64,000 nucleotides of DNA, taken from the NCBI GenBank assembly GCA_947493145.1, contig CANLPZ010000002.1:124001-188000 (forward strand). Reading direction: 5' to 3'. This DNA comes from an uncultured Paracoccaceae bacterium (GTDB lineage Bacteria; Pseudomonadota; Alphaproteobacteria; Rhodobacterales; Rhodobacteraceae). A model generated the notes under the pieces. It was given only the letters and a program-made list of their open reading frames with translations, made no database searches and had not been told where the DNA came from. The translations under genes were made by a program, and so were the position numbers. Below, in pieces: positions 9,727-19,372 of this stretch. The first letter of the stretch is position 1. Each line of letters starts with the position of its first letter.

Positions 9727-10314
9727 TTACTGGTTAGTCTTGGCGGAATGGTAAACGAACACCGAAAGCGTTGCCGGTCCGTTTTTTTGAACCCACCGCG
9801 CAGATAGAGTTGCTAGTTTGCTTCCGGTTGAAAATAGTTCCTTCCGGTTTGAAAATTTCCCAGTACCCTTGAAGCTGTTCCCCAGAAACGCAGTTTGGTA
9901 CTCCGCAGCGTTTTCTTGGAACTGAAACCGTGTCACACCACTTGCGGTTGCTTTACAGCTTCTGTTGGACTTGTCAGAATTCAAAGTCAGCCATGCATGG
10001 GAGGCTTTGCCAAGCAATCCTGGCGAACCTTTGATAGTGCTTACGGACGCGCCGTCTCTTTTAAGAGAAACCTCGTATAAGTCTCCAACTGTACTTTGAT
10101 TTAGAGCACCCGTTTCAATGAATTGAGCACAAATTTTCCCAAAATCGGTGAAGTACTGAAAAATTTCATCATTGGTTGGACCCCATGAAATTGTGGATTC
10201 GGAACTCGGTTCAAAAGGTGTGGGATTTCCTTTCGCTTCAGGTGACGTCACGGTATTGCAAGCCGCAACTAGGTTAAGCCCAAGGGCTCCTAAAATTGGG
10301 AAGAGTATTTTCAT
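9727..10314 (-). CDS. predicted lipoprotein of unknown function inserted between sucC and sucD
   Basis: I do not recognise a family. The 195-residue product starts with [19 protein letters not shown], a lipoprotein signal peptide with lipobox LVAAC, so the mature protein should be anchored through C19. The rest is polar with two further cysteines (C62 region KICAQF and NRSCKA). Its ATG overlaps the sucC stop in ATGA, showing translational coupling, and it ends 59 bp before sucD. The coding sequence is more A/T-rich than sucC and sucD. It may be a passenger gene or an envelope protein whose expression is tied to TCA flux. Confidence 0.7.
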   Translation of the reverse strand: MKILFPILGALGLNLVAACNTVTSPEAKGNPTPFEPSSESTISWGPTNDEIFQYFTDFGKICAQFIETGALNQSTVGDLYEVSLKRDGASVSTIKGSPGLLGKASHAWLTLNSDKSNRSCKATASGVTRFQFQENAAEYQTAFLGNSFKGTGKFSNRKELFSTGSKLATLSARWVQKNGPATLSVFVYHSAKTNQ

Positions 10315-11504
10315 CCTTTAACCGCCTTCACGATTTTCTGAGCGCCGTCTTTCAAGTCGTCAGCTGCGATCACGTCAACGTCTGAGTTGTTGATGATGTC
10401 TTTGCCTTCTTGAACATTTGTGCCTTCAAGACGGACAACCAATGGCACCTTTAGACCCACTTCTTTCACGGCTGCAACAACACCTTCTGCGATCACATCA
10501 CAGCGCATGATGCCGCCGAAGATGTTGACCAAGATGCCTTTGACGTTTGGATCAGATGTGATGATCTTGAACGCTTCGGTCACTTTCTCTTTGGTCGCAC
10601 CACCACCAACGTCAAGGAAGTTCGCAGGCTCAGCACCGTAAAGTTTGATGATGTCCATTGTGGCCATCGCCAGACCCGCACCGTTCACCATACAACCGAT
10701 TTCACCGTCCAATGCGATGTAGTTCAGGTCGTATTTAGAGGCTTCCAGCTCTTTCGGGTCTTCTTCGGTTTCATCACGCAATTCCGCGATGTCTGGGTGA
10801 CGGTAAACCGCGTTGCCGTCAAAACCGACTTTGGCGTCGAGAACTTTAAGGTCGTTACCCGGCATGACAATCAATGGGTTAATTTCCAGCATCTCCATGT
10901 CTTTTTCCATGAAGGCTTTGTAAAGCTGGCCCATCAATTTCACACATTGCTTAACCGCGGCACCGGTCAGGCCCAAGGAAAACGCGATGCGACGACCGTG
11001 GAACGCTTGGTACCCAGTGGCCGGATCAACAGAGAAGGATAGGATTTTCTCAGGAGTCGCTTCTGCAACCTCTTCGATGTCCATGCCGCCCTCAGTTGAG
11101 CAGACGAAAGACACGCGAGACGTTTGACGATCCACCAACAACGCAAGGTATAGTTCGCGTTCGATGTCAGACCCATCTTCGATGTAGATGCGGTTGACCT
11201 GCTTACCTGCGGGGCCAGTTTGGTGCGTGACCAAAGTTTTGCCCAACATTTTTTTGGCTTCTTCGGCTGCTTCTTCAACCGACTTTGCCAGACGCACGCC
11301 GCCTTTTTCACCGGCCTCAGCTTCTTTAAAAGACCCTTTGCCGCGGCCACCTGCGTGGATCTGCGCTTTGACAACCCACAGTGGGCCGTCCATTTCGCCC
11401 GCTGCTGTTTTGGCATCCTCTGCCTTCAAGACCGCACGCCCGTCAGAGACCGGAGCCCCGTAGCTGCGCAGTAGGGCCTTGGCTTGGTACTCATGAATGT
11501 TCAT
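10311..11504 (-). CDS. sucC: succinyl-CoA synthetase beta subunit (ADP-forming)
   Basis: The 397-residue beta subunit begins [19 protein letters not shown], the standard start, so the ATG at 11504 is used rather than one 25 codons upstream. An ATP-grasp domain includes [14 protein letters not shown] and EINPLIV. The C-terminal ligase domain has [14 protein letters not shown] and [11 protein letters not shown], and ends with the [10 protein letters not shown] loop. It is the first gene of the sucC-lipoprotein-sucD-DUF805-sucA-sucB run. Two TGTGATCACA palindromes lie about 100 and 120 bp upstream of its start and are the likely control point for the whole run. Confidence 0.98.
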   Translation of the reverse strand: MNIHEYQAKALLRSYGAPVSDGRAVLKAEDAKTAAGEMDGPLWVVKAQIHAGGRGKGSFKEAEAGEKGGVRLAKSVEEAAEEAKKMLGKTLVTHQTGPAGKQVNRIYIEDGSDIERELYLALLVDRQTSRVSFVCSTEGGMDIEEVAEATPEKILSFSVDPATGYQAFHGRRIAFSLGLTGAAVKQCVKLMGQLYKAFMEKDMEMLEINPLIVMPGNDLKVLDAKVGFDGNAVYRHPDIAELRDETEEDPKELEASKYDLNYIALDGEIGCMVNGAGLAMATMDIIKLYGAEPANFLDVGGGATKEKVTEAFKIITSDPNVKGILVNIFGGIMRCDVIAEGVVAAVKEVGLKVPLVVRLEGTNVQEGKDIINNSDVDVIAADDLKDGAQKIVKAVKG

Positions 11505-11600
11505 GAAATTCGTCCCGTTTTGCTTCGATTGGTTTGATTTAAACCATAGCGCATCCAGCAAATTAAACGATTTTTTCAAAATTCAGGGAAAATCGAACAT

Positions 11601-11612
11601 TTGTGATCACAG
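11601..11612. promoter_or_regulatory. operator copy 1 upstream of sucC
   Basis: TTGTGATCACAG matches the palindrome TTGTGATCACAA at 11 of 12 positions. Its centre is 102 bp upstream of the sucC ATG. A second copy is centred exactly 21 bp further upstream. Confidence 0.6.
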
Positions 11613-11621
11613 TTTTCTTGG

Positions 11622-11633
11622 GTGTGATCACAA
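11622..11633. promoter_or_regulatory. operator copy 2 upstream of sucC
   Basis: GTGTGATCACAA matches the palindrome at 11 of 12 positions. It lies two helical turns from the copy at 11601-11612, so both sites face the same side of the DNA. The spacing is identical to that of the sdhC-proximal pair. Confidence 0.6.
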
Positions 11634-11683
11634 AATGGAGGGATTCGAGTTTTTTAAGGCGTTGCCCCTGAAAAATGGGGGCG

Positions 11684-12289
11684 CTAACGGCGGCGTTTGC
11701 CCTGTTCAACCAAGCGCTGAGTCTCGTTCCCCCAGTGTTTGACGTTCAAATTTATTTCGGGTGCAAAAAAATCGACGATCTTTTGGCCGTCATCGACGCC
11801 AAGTTCAAATTCTAACAATTTACCTGGTTTGTCGGCAAAGTATTCCCGTACCGCCGCGTTATGTTCATGCCATTTGTCGCGCCAGCGTGCTGAGATTTCT
11901 GACACATCTGGTGTGCCATAGTGACGGACATACTGGCGATAATATTTCCCGTTCCGGTGCTTTAGGCGGCTCAGAATCCATTTATTCACATCTCGATAGT
12001 TCAAGATGAATTTCGCGTCCGGAAACTGTTCATCCAAAAAAGCAAAGTCACGGTAACTTTCTAAGGGTGGGCTTTCTTTGGTCACCGACTCCATGTCGCC
12101 AAAGAATGTGATGTCCTCGAATTCGGTCAACGGCTGGGTGCCGTTTTGTTTGGCCGCCTCAATGCTTTCGGCGATTTGACCGCCTTCAAAATGCAAAGCC
12201 TTATACCCGCTTCGTTTAAACAAGACGAAAATTGAACGCGTGCCCGTTTTATTCAGGCCAACTTGAAATACTTTTGGAGTTTTGCTCAT
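11684..12289 (-). CDS. sulfotransferase-like protein
   Basis: The 201-residue protein resembles the P-loop sulfotransferase superfamily. VGLNKTGTRSI near residues 8-18 is the 5'-phosphosulfate-binding loop. DAKFILNYRDVNKWILSRLK is the 3'-phosphate region with its conserved Arg and Ser. Such enzymes move sulfuryl groups from PAPS; the acceptor cannot be predicted. The ATG at 12289 is preferred because the P-loop normally lies close to the N terminus. The gene lies between mdh (after the mdh terminator) and the sucC operators, so it is probably its own unit. Family assignment is good, the function is open. Confidence 0.75.
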   Translation of the reverse strand: MSKTPKVFQVGLNKTGTRSIFVLFKRSGYKALHFEGGQIAESIEAAKQNGTQPLTEFEDITFFGDMESVTKESPPLESYRDFAFLDEQFPDAKFILNYRDVNKWILSRLKHRNGKYYRQYVRHYGTPDVSEISARWRDKWHEHNAAVREYFADKPGKLLEFELGVDDGQKIVDFFAPEINLNVKHWGNETQRLVEQGKRRR

Positions 12290-12347
12290 ACCATCACCAT
12301 TTTTTGACAAGTTAGTTCGGCAGCCACGGCAACTCAACCCAAAGAAA

Positions 12348-12369
12348 AAGGCGCCGCAATGGGCGCCTT
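12348..12369 (-). terminator. mdh terminator
   Basis: The arms AAGGCGCC and GGCGCCTT enclose a 6-nt loop, and on the minus strand the stem runs into TTTTTCTTT. It starts about 25 bases after the mdh stop codon and is a good intrinsic terminator, separating mdh from the sulfotransferase gene and sucC. Confidence 0.85.
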
Positions 12370-12393
12370 CATCTATCAATCAGTGACTTTGGG

Positions 12394-13392
<999 letters not shown>

Positions 13393-13514
13393 CTAACCAA
13401 CGATGGGCCTGCTGACAAGGGTGGAACTGAAATGTGAAGCAAATGTTAGACCTTGGACTTGCTCTGTTAGCGCTATAAGTTGCTTCAAACATTAGGATTT
13501 CGGAGCAAACCGGC

Positions 13515-14267
13515 ATGGAATTTGATTTTGCCTTCTTTGCAGTTGCAGCACCGGCTGTGGCATTCGCAGGCTTATCCAAGGGTGGGTTTGGCTCTGGTCC
13601 GGCTTTTATGTCCTCTGCGATTCTGGCATTGGTTTTGGAACCATCGCAAGCTTTGGGCATCATGCTGCCGCTTTTAATGTTGATGGATGTGTCGGCCTTA
13701 AAACCGTATTGGAACAAATGGGACCGCATCGAGGCAAAACGCTTGATCCTTGGATCAATCCCGGGCGTGGTTTTGGGTGCGTGGCTGTATCAAATCGCCA
13801 ATGCTGACCTATTTCGGTTCTTGATTGGCGCCATGTCGGTGCTTTTTGTGTTTTATCAAATTGCGGTTGCGCGTGGGGTGTTCCGACCAAAGGCGACGAA
13901 ACACGGGCCAGCCGTCGGTGGATTCGCAGGGATGGTTTCCGGATTTACCAGTTTTATCAGCCACGCAGGTGGGCCCCCGTCGTCCATTTACCTTTTGTCG
14001 CAAAGGTTGGACAAAACCACGTATCAAGCAACAACCGTTATCGTGTTCTGGGCCATAAACGCCTTTAAATTTGTACCCTATGCGTTCTTGGGGATTTTTT
14101 CCGCGCAAACTTTTCTGGCTGATCTTTACCTTGCACCATTTGCAGTTTTGGGCGTTTGGATCGGTGTCAAAGCACATCACGCAGTTCCAGAACGCCTGTT
14201 TTTCGGGTTCACCTATGTGATGCTTTTGGGGACGGGCACAAAACTTGTCTTTGATGCGCTGACTTAA
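13515..14267 (+). CDS. TSUP family transporter (TauE/SafE-like)
   Basis: The 250-residue protein has seven to eight hydrophobic helices and belongs to the TauE/SafE (TSUP, PF01925) family of putative anion exporters. AGLSKGGFGSGPAFMSSA is the first conserved repeat and FTSFISHAGGPPSSIYLL the second, the two half-repeats typical of the fold. Proposed substrates in the family include sulfite, sulfoacetate and other organosulfonates. None can be chosen here; the nearest genes are metabolic rather than sulfur genes. It is transcribed divergently from mdh. The start at 13515 follows a GGAGCAAACCGGC stretch that supplies a ribosome-binding site. Confidence 0.9.
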   Translation: MEFDFAFFAVAAPAVAFAGLSKGGFGSGPAFMSSAILALVLEPSQALGIMLPLLMLMDVSALKPYWNKWDRIEAKRLILGSIPGVVLGAWLYQIANADLFRFLIGAMSVLFVFYQIAVARGVFRPKATKHGPAVGGFAGMVSGFTSFISHAGGPPSSIYLLSQRLDKTTYQATTVIVFWAINAFKFVPYAFLGIFSAQTFLADLYLAPFAVLGVWIGVKAHHAVPERLFFGFTYVMLLGTGTKLVFDALT

Positions 14268-14387
14268 AGGTTTCGGTGCATTGTTTCGGTTGACGCTGGA
14301 AAATTCTGCGGTGCGGCATAATTGCTCTTGAATTTTTTGAACACATGTGGTCGCCTTGGCGCAATTTTGTTGCGCAAAGGAATCGAG

Positions 14388-15236
14388 ATGTCCAATCGCC
14401 CCTTCCGATCTGTTCTCTATATCCCAGCTTCCAAAGAACGTGCTTTGGAAAAGGTTAAAACACTTGCCGTTGATGCCATCATATTTGACCTAGAGGATGC
14501 CGTCGCTGTGGACGAAAAGGTTAACGCTCGAGCGGTTTTGGCGCACGCCTTGTCCGAAGGCGGTTTTGGTAAACGTTTCAAAATTGTGCGCATAAATGCG
14601 CTCGATACTGAATGGGGATTGGACGACGCAAAGGCCGTGGCCCAAATGGATGCGGACGCTGTTCTTTTGCCAAAGGTCGGGTCGTCATCAGATGTTGAAA
14701 CCTTGGCCCAGATCATCCCTGAAACACAGATTTGGGCAATGATTGAAAGTCCAGCCGGTGTTTTGAACGCAGCAGAAATCGCGGCGCATCCACGAATGGG
14801 TGGATTTGTTTTAGGCACAAACGATTTGGCCAAGGACTTGAATACGCGACACACAGCAGATCGTGCTGCGTTGGTAACATCGTTGCAAATTGCGTTGTTG
14901 GCAGCGCGTGGCGAAGGCATTGTTGCGATCGACGGCGTGTTTAACGCATTCAAAGACGAAGACGGTTTACGCGTTGAGTGCGAACAAGGGCGTGATTTTG
15001 GGTTCGATGGAAAAACATTGATTCACCCTGCGCAAGTCGCGGTCACGAACGAGGTTTTTGCTCCATCTGAGGCGGAAATTGACTTGGCGCAACGACAAAT
15101 TGCGGCCTTTGACGCAGCTGAGGCTGCCGGAGAGGGCGTTGCCGTTGTCGACGGAAAAATCGTTGAGAACTTGCATATCGTGACAGCCCGAAGCACCTTG
15201 GCCAAAGCAGAAATGATCCAAGAATTGGATACATAA
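14388..15236 (+). CDS. mcl2: CitE-family malyl-CoA lyase/thioesterase, probable (3S)-malyl-CoA thioesterase
   Basis: The 282-residue protein belongs to the HpcH/HpaI/CitE family. FRSVLYIPASKERALEKVK and DAIIFDLEDAVAVDEK are the N-terminal barrel motifs. Metal ligands lie in MIESPAGVLNA and LGTNDLAKDL, and GFDGKTLIHPAQV is near the end. The length and the FRSVLYIP start fit Mcl2, the (3S)-malyl-CoA thioesterase, better than the 318-residue Mcl1 lyase; Mcl2 hydrolyses malyl-CoA at the end of the ethylmalonyl-CoA pathway. Its position before mch and sdh also matches what I recall of the Rhodobacter mcl2 locus. The ATG at 14388 has AAAGGAA upstream. A lyase role cannot be excluded. Confidence 0.85.
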   Translation: MSNRPFRSVLYIPASKERALEKVKTLAVDAIIFDLEDAVAVDEKVNARAVLAHALSEGGFGKRFKIVRINALDTEWGLDDAKAVAQMDADAVLLPKVGSSSDVETLAQIIPETQIWAMIESPAGVLNAAEIAAHPRMGGFVLGTNDLAKDLNTRHTADRAALVTSLQIALLAARGEGIVAIDGVFNAFKDEDGLRVECEQGRDFGFDGKTLIHPAQVAVTNEVFAPSEAEIDLAQRQIAAFDAAEAAGEGVAVVDGKIVENLHIVTARSTLAKAEMIQELDT

Positions 15237-15259
15237 GACAGACAGAATGCGGAGCCAAT

Positions 15260-15466
15260 ATGAGCACGATTTACCGACTTATCACCGAAGACGATACAAG
15301 CACATTTTGCCACCGAGTATCTGAGGCCCTTTCAAAAGGGTGGGATTTGCACGGCAGTCCCGCCTACGCCCACGATGCTGCAACTGGAAAAATGCGTTGT
15401 GCGCAAGCCGTCACAAAAAAGGTCGAGGCCGATTACAGCCCCGATATGAAGCTAGGACAACAGTAA
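15260..15466 (+). CDS. DUF1737 small protein
   Basis: This 68-residue soluble protein belongs to the DUF1737 (PF08410) family. It shows the YRLITEDDTSTFCHRVSEAL start and the GWDLHGSPAYA motif. It lies between mcl2 and mch, and its stop TAA overlaps the mch ATG in TAATG, so the two are translationally coupled. The family is widespread next to metabolic genes but has no established function. The coupling suggests that it is made in fixed proportion with mesaconyl-CoA hydratase. Confidence 0.85.
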   Translation: MSTIYRLITEDDTSTFCHRVSEALSKGWDLHGSPAYAHDAATGKMRCAQAVTKKVEADYSPDMKLGQQ

Positions 15467-16494
15467 TGACAAAAACGAATACGGGGCGTTTTTTTGAGGA
15501 CTACAGCGTTGGTCAAGTTATCGATCATGCGGTTCCTCGGACGATTTCAGGGGGGGAACGGGCGTTGTACCATGCCTTGTATCCGTCACGTCACGCTTTG
15601 TATTCGTCCGATGAATTCGCGCGCAACTGCGGGCTTCCGGCGGCGCCAATCGATGATTTGGCCGCGTTCCACGTGGTCTTTGGGAAAACCGTGCCGGATG
15701 TGTCTTTGAATGCCGTTGCAAATTTGGGGTATGCAGAAGGCCGGTTTTTGAAACCTGTGTATACCGGTGATACCCTGCGGTCGCGATCGACCGTGATTGG
15801 GGTAAAGCAAAATTCGAATGGCAAAACGGGCGTCGTGTGGGTTCGAACGGAGGGTCTAAATCAAAACAATGACGTTGTTATGAGCTATGTGCGCTGGGTC
15901 ATGGTGCGCAAAGGAAATGTTGACGCACCTGCGCCGGACACAGTTGTGCCGGATTTGGCGCAAACGGTTGATGCGGGTGATCTTGTGGTTCCAAAGGGTC
16001 TGGATTTTTCCAATTACGATTTCACGCTCGCGGGCGAACACCATCGTTTGGACGATTACCAAATTGGGGAAATTATCGAACATGTCGATGGTGTCACGAT
16101 CGAAGAAGCGGAACACATGATGGCGACGCGGCTGTGGCAGAACACGGCGAAGGTGCATTTCGACGCGACTTTCCGTCCGGACGGTCAACGTCTAATTTAT
16201 GGCGGCCATGTGATTTCAATGGCACGGGCGCTGTCATTCAACGGATTGGCAAATGCGCAAATGATCGCAGCGATCAACGCTGGCGCGCATGCGAACCCGT
16301 GTTTCGCAGGTGACACGATCCGCGCGTGGACGGAGGTGTTGGACAAGGCCGATACGAACGCCGAAGGGGTCGGTGCCATTCGTTTACGTCTTGTCGCGAC
16401 AAAGGGGCGAGGCACTGACTTACGTGGCGATGACGGAAAGTATTTGTCAGAGGTATTGCTTGATTTAGACTATTGGGCATTGATGCCAACGTAG
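15466..16494 (+). CDS. mch: mesaconyl-CoA hydratase (MaoC-type, double hot-dog)
   Basis: The enzyme hydrates mesaconyl-C1-CoA to beta-methylmalyl-CoA in the ethylmalonyl-CoA pathway. The 342-residue length is typical. FFEDYSVGQVIDHAVPRTI opens the first MaoC hot-dog domain. The hydratase segments FGKTVPDVSLNAVANLGYAE and FLKPVYTGDTL follow, and a second hot-dog half has QRLIYGGHVISMARALS. The ATG at 15466 overlaps the DUF1737 stop and has AGGA upstream; a longer reading from 15340 runs through the DUF1737 gene in another frame and is rejected. The gene name mch follows Rhodobacter; meaC is the Methylobacterium name. Confidence 0.93.
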   Translation: MTKTNTGRFFEDYSVGQVIDHAVPRTISGGERALYHALYPSRHALYSSDEFARNCGLPAAPIDDLAAFHVVFGKTVPDVSLNAVANLGYAEGRFLKPVYTGDTLRSRSTVIGVKQNSNGKTGVVWVRTEGLNQNNDVVMSYVRWVMVRKGNVDAPAPDTVVPDLAQTVDAGDLVVPKGLDFSNYDFTLAGEHHRLDDYQIGEIIEHVDGVTIEEAEHMMATRLWQNTAKVHFDATFRPDGQRLIYGGHVISMARALSFNGLANAQMIAAINAGAHANPCFAGDTIRAWTEVLDKADTNAEGVGAIRLRLVATKGRGTDLRGDDGKYLSEVLLDLDYWALMPT

Positions 16495-16495
16495 C

Positions 16496-16507
16496 TTGTG
16501 ATCACAA
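16496..16507. promoter_or_regulatory. operator copy A between mch and sdhC
   Basis: TTGTGATCACAA is a perfect 12-bp palindrome immediately after the mch stop codon. Its centre is 125 bp from copy B, close to twelve helical turns, so the three sites upstream of sdhC are roughly in phase. Confidence 0.6.
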
Positions 16508-16620
16508 AAATTAGAGTCTCAAATAAGGCGAAATCGTCGATTCTTTTGCAAAGTCGACGTCTTTCGGTTTCGAGGCACGACTTTCGCGATTTTTCTTAAT
16601 TTTTTCTAATCCCTGCTGTT

Positions 16621-16632
16621 TTGTGATCACCA
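16621..16632. promoter_or_regulatory. operator copy B upstream of sdhC
   Basis: TTGTGATCACCA matches the palindrome at 11 of 12 positions. It is centred 21 bp from copy C, the same spacing as the pair upstream of sucC. Confidence 0.6.
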
Positions 16633-16641
16633 AATTATTTC

Positions 16642-16653
16642 TCGTGATCACAA
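16642..16653. promoter_or_regulatory. operator copy C upstream of sdhC
   Basis: TCGTGATCACAA matches the palindrome at 11 of 12 positions. A plausible promoter lies downstream, TTGCGT at 16695 and CATTAA at 16718 with 17-bp spacing. If that is right, copies B and C lie upstream of the -35 element, an activator-like position. A half-site GATCACAAA at 16705 overlaps the proposed spacer. Confidence 0.6.
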
Positions 16654-16771
16654 AATGACGGTTTTCGAAAATGTTAGCGTTCAAACTTTGTCTTTTGCGT
16701 GACAGATCACAAAAAATCATTAAAAAGAAACGCAATCTAATAAATCTGACGTTAAACGAATGAGGCCCGAA

Positions 16772-17155
16772 ATGGGTGATGTTAATCGAGGGCATAGACC
16801 CCTTTCCCCCCACCTAATGATTTACCGTCCGCAATTGACGTCAATGTCGTCAATTATGGTTCGGATCACAGGCATTGCTTCACTGGTGGCAGCGCCATTG
16901 TTTATTTGGTGGCTTATCGCCGCAGCAACATCGTCGGCGTCGTTTGATGTGATCAATGGCTTGTTGTCCAGTTGGTTCGGCGCGTTGATCCTTGCGGGCG
17001 TGTCTTGGGCGCTTTGGTTTCATATGCTTGGCCGTTTGCGCCACGTGATCTGGGACCTCGGCTATGGCTGGTCGCTAAAAACATCTGAAACTATGGGTTG
17101 GGGTATGTTCATCGGGGCAACCGTTTTGACCCTCCTCACCATCATCATTCTATAA
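16772..17155 (+). CDS. sdhC: succinate dehydrogenase cytochrome b556 subunit
   Basis: SdhC (127 residues) is a membrane anchor of complex II that helps bind heme b and ubiquinone. RPLSPHLMIYRPQLTSMSSI is the family signature. SIMVRITGIA has the conserved quinone-site Ser and Arg. The heme-ligand histidine lies in HMLGRLRHVIWD. Three membrane helices are present. The ATG at 16772 is used because GAGG lies about seven bases upstream; an ATG at 16760 is the alternative. It is the first gene of the sdhCDAB operon. Confidence 0.95.
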   Translation: MGDVNRGHRPLSPHLMIYRPQLTSMSSIMVRITGIASLVAAPLFIWWLIAAATSSASFDVINGLLSSWFGALILAGVSWALWFHMLGRLRHVIWDLGYGWSLKTSETMGWGMFIGATVLTLLTIIIL

Positions 17156-17166
17156 GGAGGCCTAAG

Positions 17167-17538
17167 ATGCGTTATCTCACAGACCGTAAACGTGCCGAAG
17201 GCTTTGGTTCCTCTCGCGGCGGAACTGACCACCACTGGCGCATGATTGTGTCATCGATCCTTTTGGTTCCTTTGATCCCGTTGTTCATCTTTTTGGCCGG
17301 ATCGCTGATCGGCGGAAGCTATGAAAGTGTTGCGGAATGCCTTTCAAGCCCCTTGGCAGCAATCGCATTGGGCCTGTCGTTGACTGTGATCATCCTTCAC
17401 CTGATGGAAGAGGCAAACGAAGCGATCGAAGACTATGTTCACGGCACAGCTGGAAAACTGTCACTGATCGCGGTCAAGGCAATCTCATACACATTAATCG
17501 TGGCGGGGCTATTTGCACTTGCCAAGCTTGCTTTGTGA
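17167..17538 (+). CDS. sdhD: succinate dehydrogenase hydrophobic membrane anchor subunit
   Basis: SdhD (123 residues) is the second membrane anchor. GSSRGGTDHHWRMIVSSIL is a segment typical of the alphaproteobacterial subunit, and HLMEEANEAIEDYVHG carries the conserved His and Asp-Tyr of the heme/quinone region. Three membrane helices are evident. AAGGAGG directly after the sdhC stop is a strong ribosome-binding site for the ATG at 17167, and a longer reading from 17098 is rejected for that reason. Confidence 0.95.
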   Translation: MRYLTDRKRAEGFGSSRGGTDHHWRMIVSSILLVPLIPLFIFLAGSLIGGSYESVAECLSSPLAAIALGLSLTVIILHLMEEANEAIEDYVHGTAGKLSLIAVKAISYTLIVAGLFALAKLAL

Positions 17539-17563
17539 TCCAAAGCGATAAGGAATTCATCAC

Positions 17564-19372
17564 ATGACAGCAGCATATGAATATGAAACCCACGAATACG
17601 ATGTCGTCGTCGTCGGGGCAGGTGGCGCCGGATTGCGCGCAACATTGGGCATGGCCGAAAAAGGCTTGCGCACAGCATGCGTGACCAAAGTTTTCCCAAC
17701 ACGATCCCACACTGTTGCGGCCCAAGGCGGCATCGCGGCATCATTGTCGAACATGGGGCCAGACAATTGGCAATGGCACATGTATGACACCGTAAAAGGG
17801 TCTGATTGGTTGGGTGACACCGATGCAATGGAATACCTTGCACGTGAAGCGCCAAAAGCGGTCTACGAATTGGAACACTACGGTGTGCCATTTTCGCGGA
17901 CGGAAGAAGGTAAGATTTACCAACGCCCGTTTGGTGGACACACGACCGAATTCGGCGAAGGCCCGCCCGTTCAACGGACCTGTGCTGCGGCGGACCGAAC
18001 AGGCCATGCGATTTTGCATACGCTTTACGGCCAGTCGCTCAAGAACAACGCCGAATTCTACATCGAATACTTCGCGCTTGATCTGATTATGTCAGAGGAC
18101 GGCGAATGTCAGGGCGTTCTATGTTGGAAACTTGACGACGGGACATTGCATCTTTTTGCAGCCAAAATGGTTGTTCTCGCAACAGGTGGCTACGGCCGTG
18201 CGTATTTCTCGGCCACATCTGCACACACCTGTACGGGTGACGGTGGCGGCATGGTCGCGCGTCAGGGGCTTCCGCTGCAGGATATGGAATTCGTTCAATT
18301 CCACCCAACGGGTATTTACGGGTCTGGATGTCTGATTACCGAAGGCGCGCGCGGCGAGGGCGGATATCTAACCAATTCCGAAGGCGAACGTTTCATGGAA
18401 CGTTATGCGCCGACGTATAAAGATTTGGCGTCTCGTGACGTTGTATCACGTTGTATGACTATGGAAATCCGTGAAGGACGCGGTGTCGGTGCAGAAGGTG
18501 ATCACATTCATCTTCACCTCAACCACTTGCCACCGGAAACATTGGCTGAACGGCTTCCTGGTATTTCGGAAAGCGCACGCATTTTTGCAGGCGTCGACGT
18601 GAACAAAGAGCCGATCCCAGTATTGCCAACCGTGCACTATAACATGGGCGGCATTCCGACGAATTATTGGGGCGAAGCGTTGAACCCAACCAAAGACGAC
18701 CCTGATGCGATTGTTCCCGGCTTGATGGCCGTGGGCGAGGCCGGGTGTGCATCTGTTCATGGTGCCAATCGTTTGGGGTCAAACTCGCTGATTGATTTGG
18801 TGGTCTTTGGTCGTGCTGCTGCGATTAAAGCGGCTGAAGTTGTCGATCCTTCAACGGCTGTTCCAACACCGAACCCAGCGTCGATTCAAAAAGCTTTGGA
18901 CCGGTTTGACGGCATTCGCCACGCGTCTGGCGCCACACCAACGGCAGAGCTGCGTTTGGAAATGCAAAAGACGATGCAAGCCGACGCCGCGGTGTTCCGG
19001 ACTGACAAAACATTGGCAGAAGGTGTCAAGAAAATGGAAGGTGTTGCCGCCAAGCTTGACGATCTAAAAGTCACAGACCGAACAATGGTTTGGAATTCTG
19101 ATCTCATGGAAAGCCTTGAGCTGACCAACTTGATGCCGAATGCCTTGGCCACGATTGTTGGGGCCGAAGCGCGTAAGGAAAGCCGTGGCGCGCATGCGCA
19201 CGAGGATTACGCCGATCGTGACGACAAAAAATGGCGTGTTCATACGTTGGCGTCAGTCGATGGAAATAAGACAAAGCTGGACTATCGTCCGGTGCACCTC
19301 GACCCATTGACGAAACAAGATGAAGGCGGAATTGATCTGAAAAAGATCGCACCAAAGGCACGGGTGTATTAA
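17564..19372 (+). CDS. sdhA: succinate dehydrogenase flavoprotein subunit
   Basis: SdhA (602 residues) oxidises succinate to fumarate with covalently bound [20 protein letters not shown] is the nucleotide-binding turn. [18 protein letters not shown] contains the flavinylated histidine. Active-site blocks include [24 protein letters not shown], and [17 protein letters not shown] with the catalytic arginine region in between. The C-terminal helical domain includes [16 protein letters not shown]. The stop codon overlaps the ATG of a small lipoprotein gene by one base, so translation continues into it before sdhB. Confidence 0.98.
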   Translation: MTAAYEYETHEYDVVVVGAGGAGLRATLGMAEKGLRTACVTKVFPTRSHTVAAQGGIAASLSNMGPDNWQWHMYDTVKGSDWLGDTDAMEYLAREAPKAVYELEHYGVPFSRTEEGKIYQRPFGGHTTEFGEGPPVQRTCAAADRTGHAILHTLYGQSLKNNAEFYIEYFALDLIMSEDGECQGVLCWKLDDGTLHLFAAKMVVLATGGYGRAYFSATSAHTCTGDGGGMVARQGLPLQDMEFVQFHPTGIYGSGCLITEGARGEGGYLTNSEGERFMERYAPTYKDLASRDVVSRCMTMEIREGRGVGAEGDHIHLHLNHLPPETLAERLPGISESARIFAGVDVNKEPIPVLPTVHYNMGGIPTNYWGEALNPTKDDPDAIVPGLMAVGEAGCASVHGANRLGSNSLIDLVVFGRAAAIKAAEVVDPSTAVPTPNPASIQKALDRFDGIRHASGATPTAELRLEMQKTMQADAAVFRTDKTLAEGVKKMEGVAAKLDDLKVTDRTMVWNSDLMESLELTNLMPNALATIVGAEARKESRGAHAHEDYADRDDKKWRVHTLASVDGNKTKLDYRPVHLDPLTKQDEGGIDLKKIAPKARVY

